Origin: Hirudo medicinalis
Taxonomy: Eukaryota > Annelida > Clitellata > Hirudinida > Hirudinidae
NCBI GenBank assembly: GCA_011800805.1
Contig: MPNW01000101.1
Span: 426,114 to 490,113, forward strand
Length of the DNA: 64,000 nucleotides
Direction: 5' to 3'
Position numbers and translations under genes: made by a program. Shown piece by piece: positions 10,222 to 23,773 of the stretch. Within the stretch, counting starts at the first letter, position 1; each line of letters opens with the position of its first letter. Under the pieces are notes generated by a model. It ran no database searches. It was not told the DNA's origin and worked only from the letters and a program-made list of their open reading frames with translations.

Positions 10222-13200
10222 GTTCACAGTAGAACTGTGTGAGTCCATACAGGTGCAGTCAGTGGAACTCGGGAACATGGAATTCTTTTCCTCGCTCCCA
10301 CAGTCGTTTGACATTCACGTCAGCGAAAGGTTAGTTCGTCGAGCCGTCGCGAGCGCGTTGCTGTGCGGCATTGTCGTTTACTTCTGTTTAAACGAACCCT
10401 TTTGTGGCCGGCAGATCCGTTGGCCGTGTTAACGATTATTGATTTTTTATCGTTTTATAATCTCATGATATCATTGGTTATCTAGGTTTCCAGTGAAAGA
10501 GTGGATCAATGTCGGGACTTTCCTGGCGAAGAATGAGCGAACCATCCAAAGTTTTCCTGTTGAAATGAGCCTCACCTACGTCAAGTACATCAGGGTTGAT
10601 GTCCTCTCCCACTATGGCAGCGAACACTTCTGTCCCCTCAGCATTCTCAGGTTATCATTTATGAACTTTCAAACAACGTTTTTAAAGTGTTTTTAATTAT
10701 CTTATCTGCATAGTTAACTGTTTAGTTTAACTTTTGTGTTTTTCATTGTTTTTTGATGATTAGATTTGTTTACTTTGCCTTCAAATTTATATTTACTTTG
10801 TCAGTTAAAAAATTTCTTCATTCAGAATAATTTTGGTGTATGAAATCTTCTCAGGGTTTTTGGAGTGTCATTGGACGACGATGACGAGGTTGAGGTCAGC
10901 CAGGACGAGACGGATTACTCGGACATCATCGACGTAGTCCCTGTCGATTTGGGCAGTCGGAAGGCCAGCAACCTATTTTCCAAAGCCACAGGTCGATGCC
11001 CCTGCTGTTTTGTGCTGCTGATATTTTTACTGTGTCACTTTTGCCAGACTTTCAATTATTGCTCTTATTGTAGCCAACATTTTAATTATAGAATCTTCTT
11101 TATTAATAATTAACCATTGTTCTTATCATTGTTGTTATTGAGTTTCTTGTTATTTACAGACACAGTAATAAGCATCATGAAGACAGTCCTGCCCTCTTCT
11201 GGTAGCCAATCACAGGACATCACCAATGGCACAGACAACCAATTTCAAGCTATGAATACAAAGCACAGGTACTTAATACTAATATTTTTGTACTAATATT
11301 TTGTGACTCTAAATTGTTTGATGATTGTTTCAAGAATTTTTGCATTTTCACTTTGAACTATTTTTAATTAGCTTATAATTATTCATCTTTTGTTATTCAA
11401 CTATTATTGTGAATGGTAATTCTTTCAGCAATGCTGCTACTGAAGACAGGCTCAAAATTCCTTTAAAAGGTAGGTTTACAACATCCTGGCCCACCATGTC
11501 TGGTTGTTAAGTTTCCTGTCTTTAAGGCCAAGGCTTGGTCGCCAACCAAAACACAATTGTGCATCGGGATGTTATTGAACTGTCATTTGCTTTTATTTGT
11601 ACAATTCATCTCTGTGCAAATTTCATTCACGCTGAGAAGATTTGTAAGAAGGATTGTGATTTTTTAAATAATCTTTGTCTATGAATATCCAATTATGCTC
11701 TCAACGTTTATTTTCTGTTTGCAGCACTAGAAATTATTAATATTTCCATTGATTTTCAGAGGACAATCTGGACAGATGCCTTATTGATTTTGAATCTGTG
11801 CCCCAACACCACCCCAGAAGAAATTCACTTTACACCGATCCATTCTGCAGTTACTACAGACTTCTCATTGATAGGCCATTTCTGGCAATCTGTCCTAAAC
11901 TCGTGGACAAATATTCCACTGCTGTGCTTAAAAATGCTTCAACAAAAGAGGACAAGGGCTCCAAACCTTCATTCACCAACAAAGACAATGTTTTTGAATT
12001 AAATACAAATGAGGATCGAGATGGTAATGCCAATGTTCAGACATTGAATAAAGTGTCATCAACTCTAAATGATAAATCTGCTTTGAGTGAAGCAGATGAT
12101 AAGACCTCCAATCAACAATTAGAAGAAGCTGCTAAACTGGCTTCAGAGACTGGCATTGATAAATCAATTGTTTGCAATGAATCACTTGTTAAAGAGAATA
12201 CTCTTGGAGATAACACTGGAGGTTTTTCTGAAGAAAATTCCAGAAGTCATGATTTGGATGGCTCAAAAAAGCTAGCAAGCAATGCATCCAATGCCTCGAA
12301 GAAAGGGGAATCGATCGTTCAGTCCGACGTAAATGGTGAAGGTGGAGATGTGTCAGTCAATCAAAAAAAGGAAGTTTCTAATGAAGGGACTGCTGCTCCA
12401 AGATTGGAACCTCTGAAGGATTACGAATTTGATGCCTCAAACCTCGATGATGTCACTTATCAGAAGCTGTCATCCAAAGGAAAGGAGTCCGTTTTTGCCA
12501 AGCTGAAAAATCGAATCAAAAACCTTGAAATCAATCTAAACCTCACAAACAGGTTCAAGAAGCTTTTGCTATCAATTTTGCAACAGTTATTTGCACTAGA
12601 ACCAAATAAATTATGCTAATGGTTCATGTGAGTCACAATTTATTTAAATGCAGATACTTGGAGGAGTTGAGCCAAAGATATAAAAAGCAGACAGAAGAGA
12701 TGTACACCTCCCTCAACAAGACTATCTCAAAACTCATCAACACTGCCAAGTCTGCAGAAGAAAGGGTCAGTTGATTGAAAGTTAGATTTTGAATAATTGA
12801 CCGAACTTTTTTTGTCGTTGCCAGGATCTGAGGCAACAGGACAAGATTCAAAGTCTTGAAGTCAGATTTTCCAACCTCACAACTGTGTTCTCTTCACTTC
12901 ATAGGGCCCTTCAAAATGTACATTCGCAGGTGATGCTACTGTGTCTTATAATGACATACACTGGGCCATTACAATAACAAATGGAATATAATATAAACAA
13001 CTTCAAGGAATTAAAATTTTCAGTAGTGAAAATATTAATGGTAGGTCCTGGAGAGACATCTGATGATGATGGCAGTGGAGTTTGCACTGTTTTTTGCCCT
13101 CCTGACCTATTTCCATGGTAACAGAGGACAGCCTATGGATCTCCAATCCAGGAGATCTTCAGCCCCAGCCATCCCAGGAAAGGTTGTGACATCCGATCCA

Positions 13201-15076
13201 TCAAAGATAACCTCAAAAAGCCAGGGAGATGCAGGGACTCTCACAGACATGCAGGATGAGGAGGCTTCAGGTAAGTTTGGGGTGGAGCTACAACCTTTTA
13301 AATATTCTTTTGCACCTCATTTGAGCAGAGGTGAACATTGTTATGTTGTTGTTATGTGATGTTAGGTTTGATCAGTCAACATTTACTATGTGCACAGATA
13401 GATCATTTTATCATTGTAATCAGGCAATGATTTTGGGCCTTAATTCCGCTATGAATTGTCATATCTTTTGTAGAATTACCAAAGCAACTGGAAGTAACCA
13501 AGATCAACGATGGTGGTGCTGATGGCAGTCTGAATAACTTGACTTCAAGTCCTCCTGTTGACAATGGAGTTGTAAAAGGTGGGATTTGAAAACTCCATTG
13601 TGACTTTTGATTTCTCATTTGAATGTTTCTTAAGCCAGCTTGGAAATTCATTTATTTTTCTTCAGTCGGATCTTATTTTTTCTTAGGAGGTTTGAATTTT
13701 CCCCTCTCTGGTCCATCTCTTGTCAAGGTAAGTTACTCACAATAAATTAATTATGTAATTATAATATTAATTAGGTTATTAAAAAGATGATCAGTGGATT
13801 GACATTCTTGTTCAAATTCATGAACTGTGCTCCAAAAGTAGATGAAATGATTGAAAATTATGGAGATGTTTGATGTTTGACTGATTGGTTGCTTAGCAGC
13901 ATAATGACAACCAATCTCAATGGTGAGTTAAAGTGTTGGTGGGTTGCATAACTTTGGTGTTGTTAGGGAATGCTAAATATTATTGGAGTTCAGAGTTCAG
14001 AGTAGTTATTTGAAGCATTATTCAAGATACGTGTAAAATCTTAAACTAAGTTATTTTGATCTAGGTTTTAATCGAGGGTTATGTATTTTCCATTAAACTA
14101 TTTGTTATTGACGTGATTTTAGTGGCGCATAGTTTCTTACTAGGAGTTTGTTTCAACATTCATTATACTTGTTTTTGATTCACTTTGTGACTTGTTTTGT
14201 GAAATCCAACAACTCACCTTTTCAATCACAGAATTTTGAATTAATCAAATTATTTTTAAATTGATCTTCTTTTAAATGTTCAATGATCTTTCTTTTGATT
14301 GATTTCTCTGACATTTTCACCATTTAATTTGATAAATCTTTCAAAAGTTGAGTTTCAAAGTTATAGGTTGAACTTATTCAGAATCATTTTGATGAGCATG
14401 TTAACATTTGATTAGTTCTTGATCATTAACATTTCAGTTTCAAAATGATTTGAAGATTATTTTCATGCAGATTGAGAATGGTATCTGTAACCTCCAGAGG
14501 TCTTCTCCAAAAGATGGGACTTGTGCACAAACCATCGATTCAATCAATGACAAACTGGTTTTTGTAGCCAGTGAAAAATTGTTGCATCACAACAGAAAGA
14601 CAGCTAATGAAGATATTGTTTCAGATACACCTTCTTCCATTCAGCACAAAACAAATTGCAAACTCCACAGCAGACCTCATGATACAAACTCATGCAATAT
14701 GCACTGTGATAGAATTTTTAAGGACTATAGTGGTGTTGACATTAATTGTTCTAGTCAAGTTGACAGTCCATTTCCAAATGGTAATTTCAGGAAGGAAGAG
14801 TTTGAAAACCCAAAATCAAAGTCGATCGATGTTGAAAGAGAAATTTCTTCATCTCAAGTTTTAATGGAAACATATCCGATGCATCTTAAAAGGAGAGCAA
14901 AGAGAAGAACTTATTGTTTTCCATCTGACAAGGGTCTCAGATGGACTCGAAATTTTTCCAATTATTTAGGATCCAGAACGACAAATGAGCTGGTGCGCCA
15001 TTACTTCCCTAGGGATTCGGTGGTCATCCGCATCGGCTTCAAACCTCGAATTTCTTCTTCCGGTTCTGATGCTTAA
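10222..15076 (+). CDS. SUCO: SUCO/SLP1-like SUN-domain membrane protein (5' end missing)
   Basis: Exons are 10222-10329, 10486-10650, 10855-10991, 11160-11268, 11429-11469, 11760-12552, 12654-12765, 12825-12929, 13045-13270, 13474-13578, 13687-13727 and 14471-15076; all phases agree (about 849 codons). The first two exons encode the C-terminal half of a SUCO-type SUN domain: [30 protein letters not shown] and [12 protein letters not shown]. After a long Ser-rich linker comes [18 protein letters not shown] and a coiled coil ([15 protein letters not shown]), a hydrophobic segment ([14 protein letters not shown], near 13063-13119) and a basic C-terminus (RRAKRR). This order matches the vertebrate SUN-domain ossification factor and yeast Slp1, an ER/nuclear-envelope protein implicated in membrane-protein folding. 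The signal peptide and first half of the SUN domain were not found upstream. Confidence 0.88.
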
Positions 15077-16093
15077 TTCTGTATTTGTTGCGATGTTGTG
15101 TCGATTATGCATAATGATTTTGAAGTTTGAAGTGGTCTTTGTAATAACAACAATAATACGACCTACCTAGCTTCTCGTTGTTAATCTTGTGATTTGGGGG
15201 AATGCTAGTTTTAGCCTGTCACTTTTTAAATCACTTGTATGCTCTTTTATAGTTTTTGTCCTTGATCTGATATTCGAACTAACTCATATTAAGTGGGAGG
15301 GTATCTATACTATTATTTTCATTGGTTACAATAAAGGCTATCTATTTATAAAGGCTATATATTGTAAATATTATCACTGCTAAGGAAAGTTTCAGCAGAT
15401 GTGAGTATTATCGAGAATGTTGTGATTCTTCTACTGCAGTGATATCATCATGTGATATGAATGTGTAAATACAGTGGAAGCAGCCGATTTTTGTTTTTCA
15501 TTTTGCTTGAATATCCTTTGGAGTGTCAGATTTTAGAAATATTTATTTTTTTTATATATTTATTTAGTTTACATCTGATAAAAGTCAGGCCAGGGTATAG
15601 CATAAGCTATGAGATGAAACTTCGAACGCAAGGCCGATCGAACTTGGATCCGCGGAAATGGTGTTGGGGAGCGTGTGCCCGTGGGGCCGTATGTTAACCT
15701 ATTTTAAAATGATTTGTTTCATGCAAGCGAGCGCTTTATTTAATTTTAGGTAGGGTTAGATTGTTTGTATAATTACAGCCTTATACATCGCTATGATTAT
15801 AATAAGAATTTGTCGACGTATTTACTTTATTTATTGGATGCATTTCACTCGATTTTATTAATTACAATGACAATTTAAAAATTAAACATCTTTTATCCGA
15901 TTTAATATTAATGTATGTTGTAATTTGTTTAACTTTTATGCGATCAGGTCATATGATCGTGTTTTTGTTTTGTTCCCGTTACATTTATCATTGTTGTTTG
16001 TAGGATTGCTAGTTTCGATGTGCTTCACCGAGCCGTGCATTTATTACTTTTCATAGAAAATTTTAGCTTGATATTTTTTTTTATATTGTAAAA
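15077..16093. other. SUCO 3' flank and VPS33A promoter region
   Basis: An AATAAAG near 15330 could serve as the SUCO polyadenylation signal. A GC-richer patch at about 15625-15690 stands out from the AT-rich surroundings but has no recognisable content. The VPS33A 5' UTR and promoter must lie near 16000-16093. No other gene is seen. Confidence 0.4.
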
Positions 16094-19000
16094 ATGTCCG
16101 ATGGTAAAATAAATACCTCACTTATTACAAATGCATATAGAGATGAGTTCTTGGATTATTTAACTTCCGTGCAGGATGATAAGGTTCGTAAATTGGTTTA
16201 TTAAACTACGCTAACATACAATTAAATGATATAATTAAAATGTTTGGATAGTGATTTATAAATGTATGACATGTATGTGGCATGCTTATAAGTGCATGTT
16301 GATTTAATGCTAATCATAAATCTTTCACAAAGCAATAGAGATTGTTACTAAATTTGTGATTGATTTGTGACAGGTGGTTTGGACTTTAATTTTGGTTCTT
16401 TATTTTTTTAAGCTTTGGTAATGAAACATATTGTAACTGCTTTAAAGAGTTGTGATCTGAAATCAATTTTGCAAATTTACATTTGAAATTTGTTTGTAGA
16501 CTATTGTTTGGGATGAACCACTAACTCAATCTTTCAACATGTTCACCAATACTTCATCCATTAAGGTGAGGCTATTTATAGGCAACATTGGTAATAATAT
16601 CATAGCAAAACGATAATTTCTAAACATATTATTAATTTGATAAATGGCAGCAGCAATTTCAGTGGTGACAAAGTAATATGTAATACAATTGGTTGGAAAT
16701 GTCAACAGAGCACAGGTGTAGAGGGCATGGTGTACTTGGACACAGAGAGGCCATCTTGCAAGACCCCAAACTTCATCTTCATAGTCAGACCTCAGTTATT
16801 TGTCATGGAGAAGGTGGCTTCATTTATCCTGAGAATCAAAAAGTGAAATTAACTTTATTGTCGATTGGCATAAAAAATCATTAATTTGTAGTTATGCCTA
16901 AGTATTACAAAATATTATTTATATTTGTATCTAGCGATCTGTAATGATCGAGTTTTGATAAATATATTCGTTAGTGCATGTTTAATTTGCCATTTACTTT
17001 TGTGCTATTTAACCAACCTACATCAACATCAACTCTTTTTATGTCCTTTAACATGTTCTTCCTTCCACAAATGTGATTAGGAAGCCATTAGTTGGAGGAA
17101 TAATCATTAATGAATATTCAAGATGTCATTTTTCAGGGAGGAGAAACCATTTGAGGTGGAAAAAAAGAAATTTCACATCTTGTTTGTTCCAAGGAGGAGT
17201 CTTATGTGCGAGAAGAGGTTAAAGGTAGTGGTTGTCATTTTATTCATGAGATCATTAAAACCCATTAAAACCATTACCATTTTCAGGATCTTGAGGTCCT
17301 AGCACACATCAAGTCCATTGACGAACTGCCACTCGACCTCTTCCCTCTTGATAATGATCTCCTCACTATGGACCTGGAGAACTCGTTCAAGGTATAACAT
17401 TTAATGAGTGTGATGAATTTTGCAATAAAAGTAATTGGTTTATTCACAGAAACTTGTTAAAATTGTTGGCATTAAAATTAATTTCCATGTGAATGGTTTT
17501 AGGAGTGCTTCCTGGACAACAATCCTTCTTGTTTATACAACATTGCCAAGTCTTTGACCTTCCTGCAGTCCCTCTATGGTGTCATCCCCAATCTTGTCGG
17601 AAAGGGAGATATGGCTAATGTGAGGGAAGGTTTGCTATTAATATTAAATAATTAGATGATAATGAATAAACCAAAACAATAAACATACAATAATATGTCT
17701 CCTGCAGTGCAGTGGTTGTAGATTTATTTACTTACATTTAATTTGTGCTCCTAAAACAAGGTGCGTCTTATACACGGGGAAATACGGTATTTAAGACAAT
17801 GTTGCTACTTAACTAACATCAACATCATGGTAACAAATTGCAAGTTCAGTATTATCAACCCTCCAATTGATAATCCAGAGAGTCATCGATATCATGCTGA
17901 GGATGAAGAAGGAGATGGAACCCCACGAGCCCAACATACCTCCTCGGATTGATAACCTTCTCCTCCTGGACAGAATGGTCGATCCAGTGACTCCACTGAT
18001 GACACAACTGACCTATGAGGGGCTCATTGATGAATTGTTTGGCGTCTCCAAGGGTAGTACTGCAATGTGACTTGAAATTTTGATCCAAAGTGACAATTTA
18101 TTATTATTATTATTTTTAATATTATTAAATTTTAAAGTTATTTTATTGCTTTTACATACTGATAATTGATCAGTAAACTGTCGTAACTTCTATCTCAAAC
18201 ATCTTCCATTGCCACAACAAAAGGTTCAGTTAGTCTTCCTGCCAGCAAATTCACTTCTGAACAGCAAACCTCAGAAGGCAGCACAAACCCTTTTGAATCA
18301 TCATCTTCGGAGATGAAAAAGATTCCACTGAATTCATCAGAGCAGCTCTTTGCCGACCTGAGGGACAGAAACTTCAATGCGGTCGGGTCATTCCTTTCTC
18401 AGAGGGTCAAACTGCTTAGAGTCGAGACTGATGTAAGGCTCTTGGATGTGTTTTATGTGCATTCATCAATATTTTTCCTCAGATATTTACTTTTTTATGT
18501 CAATTCTTTATTCTAGGATGGTTGCTTTTGTGCTGTTACAACCATTACTCACATGGATGATGTTTGTTTATCTTTATTATCATCCTTTTTGCAGGAAAGA
18601 CATGCAGCTAAGTCAGTGGGAGAGATCAAAAAGTTTGTCTCGAAACTTCCTCACATTCAGGCTGCTTCTGCTGCCCTCAACATACGTTGGTATTAGTTAA
18701 TCTCATTGAGTTAGTAATGCAAATAATTTTAAAAAAATACATTGCTATTGAAACAGACACAACAATTGCACAGATGATTAAGGACATTGTGTCAGAGGAT
18801 GATTTCAGAGATTGGATCCTGGAGCAACATGGTGAGTTGGGGCCTTAATGATTGATTAATGACTGCCTGCATCGAGTAACAGTCTGATTCAACCATTTGC
18901 AATTCATTAATTTTTTGTAGAATACCTGGAAGGAAAGGATATTGACAAGAGCAGGAGTCTCATTGAAGATGCAATCTTGAATAACGAGCCTTTTGTGAAA

Positions 19001-20924
19001 GTGCTGTTTCATGATGTCACCAGTTATTACGATGACAATATATTTCATTTGTTGTCGAGCACATTGTCGCAGTTATAATAAGTCATGAGAATATTAATTG
19101 GCAATTATTATCAACAATTAATTGCTTTTTGGATGAACATTAGTATGTTATAAATTGTCTTAGTTATTAGAATTTTCCCATCACCATCAGGTCTTGAGAA
19201 TGATATGCCTGCAATGCATCTGCAATGATGGCTTTAAGCCAAAGCTGATGGAATTTTACTTAAGAGAACTCATACAGGTGAAGTATTGTTGATTAAAACA
19301 AATTGATGTTGCTAATGATTACCTTCATCTTTTCCATCATTCCAGAACTACGGCTACCACCACATTGCCACCTTGAGCAACCTCGAAAAGGTGGGAATTC
19401 TAAGGACTCAGGATCAGACAAAGACCTTTGCCACAATTGCAAAAGCCTTCAAATTGCTCGTCAGGGGCACCAATGAGTCGGTGAGTCCATCCTGCTTTTT
19501 GGATGAACATCAGCATGTTATTAATATCACACATCATTATTGATAACACCTACCATCATTATAACCTGAGTTGATGTTGTCATCATATTAATTTTAATAT
19601 CAACCTCCTATAAATTGTACTTTCCCTCTGTTTAAGCTCTTAAATGCTTGTTAATTTCTTATTTCTAACCCATTCTCTTCATGGTTTTGTTTATCCTTTC
19701 AATTAATCTTTTGGCTGGCTCTCCTAGTGGGATGCAAATCTCTTTGGACATTGTCATTACTTTTGCATTTCAGTTATCTTTGTGTTTTAGTCTTCTTTGC
19801 TTATGTTTGATATTCATAAAATAAAAAATTCAAATCAATTATTTTAATGTTATTTATTATTAACAATATTGAATTATGGAATAATATTATAATTGAATAT
19901 TGAAAGTTAGCATCAATGTTATTGTCATTATTCTTGACTTCAGCTTAGCCTAACCAAAATTCTAAGGCTGATGTTTATTCATTATTACATTAATTAAATT
20001 ATTAAGAATATTAGTATTGAAATGGTATACATCAGTAAAAACCTTAGAACCATGCAAATCGAACTTGGTTTAGTAATGGCAATTAATCACTTGAATCAGA
20101 GACCTGAGGACGTTTCGTACGTGTACAGCATTTATGCTCCGCTGAGTGTGAGGCTCACTCAACTCTATAACAAGCTCAACTGGAGATCAATCACTGACTC
20201 TGTCAATGACATTCTGCCTGGAAAGATGAGGGCTGAGATTCAACCTGTACCAGCCTGGCTTCAGAAAAGAGGTAGTTATAGTTTGTCTAATCTGTGCAAT
20301 GAATGTGGTAGAAGCATTATCAAGATCAATACCTTCAGATGAAACTGAGGATCAAGGAAGACCAGGAGGTCAGGGTCATAAAGTCACTCTTGTTTTCTTC
20401 ATTGGCGGAGTGACGTTTGCAGAAGTTTCAGCTTTCAGGTTCCTCTCGCATCTTGACGACGGTATGCAAAAGCTATTATTGTGAACATTGTGCATCTGTG
20501 AATCCCCATTTCACTCAAAGCATTTGTTCATTCTATTAACATTTTGCTTATTATTATTATTATTATTATTATTATTTGTAGCTAAAACATCCACTTTTTT
20601 AATAGTTGATGAGTACCCCAAACCAGTTTTAATTGAGAATCAATGTTTTGTAGCTGTTATGGTGCCCTCTTAAACCTTTTACTTGCTGCTCTCTGAGGTT
20701 GTAATCATGCGTAATTACTGATTTAAACTTTACCAGGGTTTTTGAGGGTTGAGGGTGATGCAGTTCAACTGCACATGGACACTCAAAATTCAAGAGTATC
20801 TTTCATCTTTTCAGGTACCACTTCTTACGTCATCGCCACAACCAACATGATCAACGGCAACACATGGCTCGAGTCCATTTCGGAGAACCTAAAGAAAGAA
20901 TCTCTGAATCCATTCTTAGACTAA
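16094..20924 (+). CDS. VPS33A: VPS33A, Sec1/Munc18 subunit of HOPS/CORVET
   Basis: There are 16 exons: 16094-16183, 16500-16565, 16709-16842, 17137-17224, 17287-17391, 17503-17619, 17879-18053, 18224-18432, 18595-18685, 18757-18831, 18921-19000, 19191-19277, 19346-19480, 20100-20271, 20339-20461 and 20815-20924. All phases agree and give 618 residues (human protein about 596). Diagnostic blocks in order are [122 protein letters not shown] and [17 protein letters not shown]. The family binds SNARE complexes and tethers late endosomes and lysosomes through HOPS. The LPH-QAA and TYEGLIDE blocks favour VPS33A over VPS33B. The gene looks intact, with no truncation. Confidence 0.95.
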
Positions 20925-23773
20925 AACGTTTCATTCCCAAAAATGTTGTTATGCGTGCCGTTTCTCGGTCGGCGTAATGCTTTATATTCCAGAGTTGGTG
21001 CTTCACTCGTGTAATGCAAATGTAATGCAGGGAAGATTGACTCATAAACCACTGATAGGTATGTATCATGCAACTGCTTTTAAAGGCGGTTGAGACATTG
21101 GCTCAAAGCGTAGCTACTTTCCTAACCATTCATTAACTCAACTGTTATCGAGGCCAGGGAGGTTTATTAACTTAACTTCAACATTTGTTTGACGTGTCGG
21201 GCCAAACTTGAAAGAAAATCCCATCTGCAATGCTATATACAGAAAGCCGAAATGATTCCAGTGTGCGCGAAAATTTGGAATTTGAGATGAAAAATCGATG
21301 GACTGGAACCGAACGCTTCTAGGCCGTTGGATAAACAGTAACTATTCGATAGATGAAAGAATCCACGTAATCGACCGAACAATGTAAGGCAACCAAAATT
21401 TAGCAGCTTTTCGATGTGATTTTGGGGTCCTTGATGAAATGCATTGCCAACACATGGTAAAGCAATTTTTTGCCATTATTATGATGGGTCATTAGATTTT
21501 ACATCTATGATTGCATATAAGTTTGCTACTCGATTGACAAGGGCGACTCACAGGTGAAAGAGCTTTCATCAAACCAAAGAAAGTCAAATTATATTTAACA
21601 AAGTTTAGGAAAATCGGATCACGTCTTCACAAGCCTGTCATTGTTTAAATAAGTTATTACTTAGTTGAGTAAAAAAAAAGCCAAAAAATATGAGCAGCAC
21701 TCTGCATGTCGTGCGGTCACAGTGCTCGAGGAAAGACTCAAAATGTAGATGAAAGTACAGAATTTTGAAAGTACCAATCTACTACTGAGCAGGTTCAACC
21801 TCTTCCCGAACTCCTGCCAAGAACACAGAGAAGTAAAATAAAGAAAAGGAAGCATTTTGAAATATTACATAAACGTTCGGCAATCAACGAACCTGTATTA
21901 ACTGATGACCACCAATACGAATCAGTTAGTGCAGGCTGCAAAACAAGAACGTCTGAAGAGACAAATAAAAAGATGGCAAAGATATCATCTGCCCTTCGTA
22001 ATGATGGCCGTCGATTCAATCGTCAGAAAACACGAGAAAGTGGTCGGCATAATTTAAGATAGTGAGCAATGAACGTGCCTCGGCTATGACCGAAATAACG
22101 ACGAAGCAAAGTCGAGCAAGCAAGCAAGCACTCACGTCGGGTCATGCACGCACCTCAGAGAGCTGAACTTAAATAATGAATTCAATCCTACGAAAAAATA
22201 AATCAATGCATCTCGCCCGACCTGGTGTGACTGGCAATTATTATGCACTCAGTATGGGGCGTCCGTGGCGAGGACGCAGACGTCACAGAATTAACGAAGG
22301 GGCGGGCAAGACTGGAAACGACATATTTCGACAATTCAAGTTTTCAATGGAACTGGAGCCCAATATGTCAGCGTCAATGTTCTTAGTGGATTAACCAAGA
22401 GACTAATTGAACTAAATCTACTTTAATCTTTAATAAATAAAGAAAGGTGCCGATCGAAAGATCTCCGAGGACAGAACCGACCCACTTTCCAGGGTAAACG
22501 TTAGAAATTAAGAAAGCCGAATTGGATGGATTCTTGGGGTGATCATGCAAATGTATGTGGACAACAAATTGAAGGGATTTTTGAAAGTTTGACAACCATA
22601 TACAAGAAAGTCTATTGCTAAAGCTTTTGCAAAATATGTAAATCGTGAGTCAGAGGTGGCTGGTTATTGTGAGAATAATGAATAACGACAATAGCAAGCA
22701 TGCCAACTCCATCATTAAAGCAGAGGTCTTACAGACTTGAATCAAAACGAAGAATCTGTACAGCACAAGCTATAAAAATATAATTAGTAGCGCTAGAACG
22801 TAAAATATAGGTAAATAATTATTGTTAGAGGTAATAACACACAACAAAGTCTTCATAATAATTACAGTGTTAATAACGTTTCGAAACGAATACTTATGAC
22901 GGCACAAGACCGGACGAGTCAGGGACTCGACGTGTAATTACAATTAAATTTATATTTAAGATAATTAAGTATAATTATAAATTGCATAATTAAAATAACA
23001 ACATACATAATTACAGAGAGAAATATCCATAAAAAGCCATGTGCTTAATGGTTAATAATGGCTATTGCCAATGAAAGAGCAAAGCTGCTACGTTACATCG
23101 CCATGTCAAACAAGTTGAAGACTAATAACAAAGATGATTTCATCGAAGATGATGACCTTATTTTAGCCTAAGAAGATTTCATGGTTTCACAAACTGCTAA
23201 ATCAAAAGTTCAAATAATAATGACACCATCACCAATTGCAGAAATAATATTAATAATAATAAATAATAATAATGCCATAATAGCAGTCACAACAGCAATG
23301 AAAGCAATCCAACCCATGGAATGACAAATCCACAACGTTTGAGATAGCACCTTAAATCCTAAAACCACTGTGATGACGACAACTATGAGGCAATAACAAC
23401 AACCCACAAGGACATTGCAAGACCAATTTTGAAAATCATAAAAATAAAGCAGGTAAATAGAAAGTTTAGGATGAAATTACTTTGCATATCTTTAGATGAT
23501 TAATTAACACAAAATGAACGAACATAATCGTTGTTGCAGCCATGAGGCAAAAACCCATGGTTAAAAATAAATAAAAAATAAAATGCTAAAATTAGATCGG
23601 GGTCGAGCGATACTGCGGGCGCACGAAAATAGCCGCGGGGGTAGGACGTGCAGGGGAACCCGGCCAGGTGAAAAGGCTCACGAAAGAGAAACCAGTAACA
23701 CCTTAAACCTAAACATTTTCCAAGTTGTCCACACAAAACTCAAGATGGAAAGTGATGACAGACCTTCACTCAC
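20925..23773. other. Spacer downstream of VPS33A
   Basis: No confident gene. AAT microsatellite lies near 23245-23275. A small plausible plus-strand frame at 23058-23171 is listed separately. A GC-rich patch at about 23600-23690 contrasts with the surroundings but has no identified content. Hydrophobic minus-strand frames near 23210-23407 may be chance or a further exon of the adjacent minus-strand gene. Confidence 0.4.
23058..23171 (+). other. Small open frame with acidic C-terminus, 37 residues
   Basis: ATG at 23058, TAA ending 23171. The product runs from a basic helix-like stretch (ANERAKLLRYIAMSNKLK) to an acidic end (DDFIEDDDLILA). The composition looks protein-like rather than random, but no upstream exon, motif or family is recognised. 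It could be an orphan exon or chance. Confidence 0.2.
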
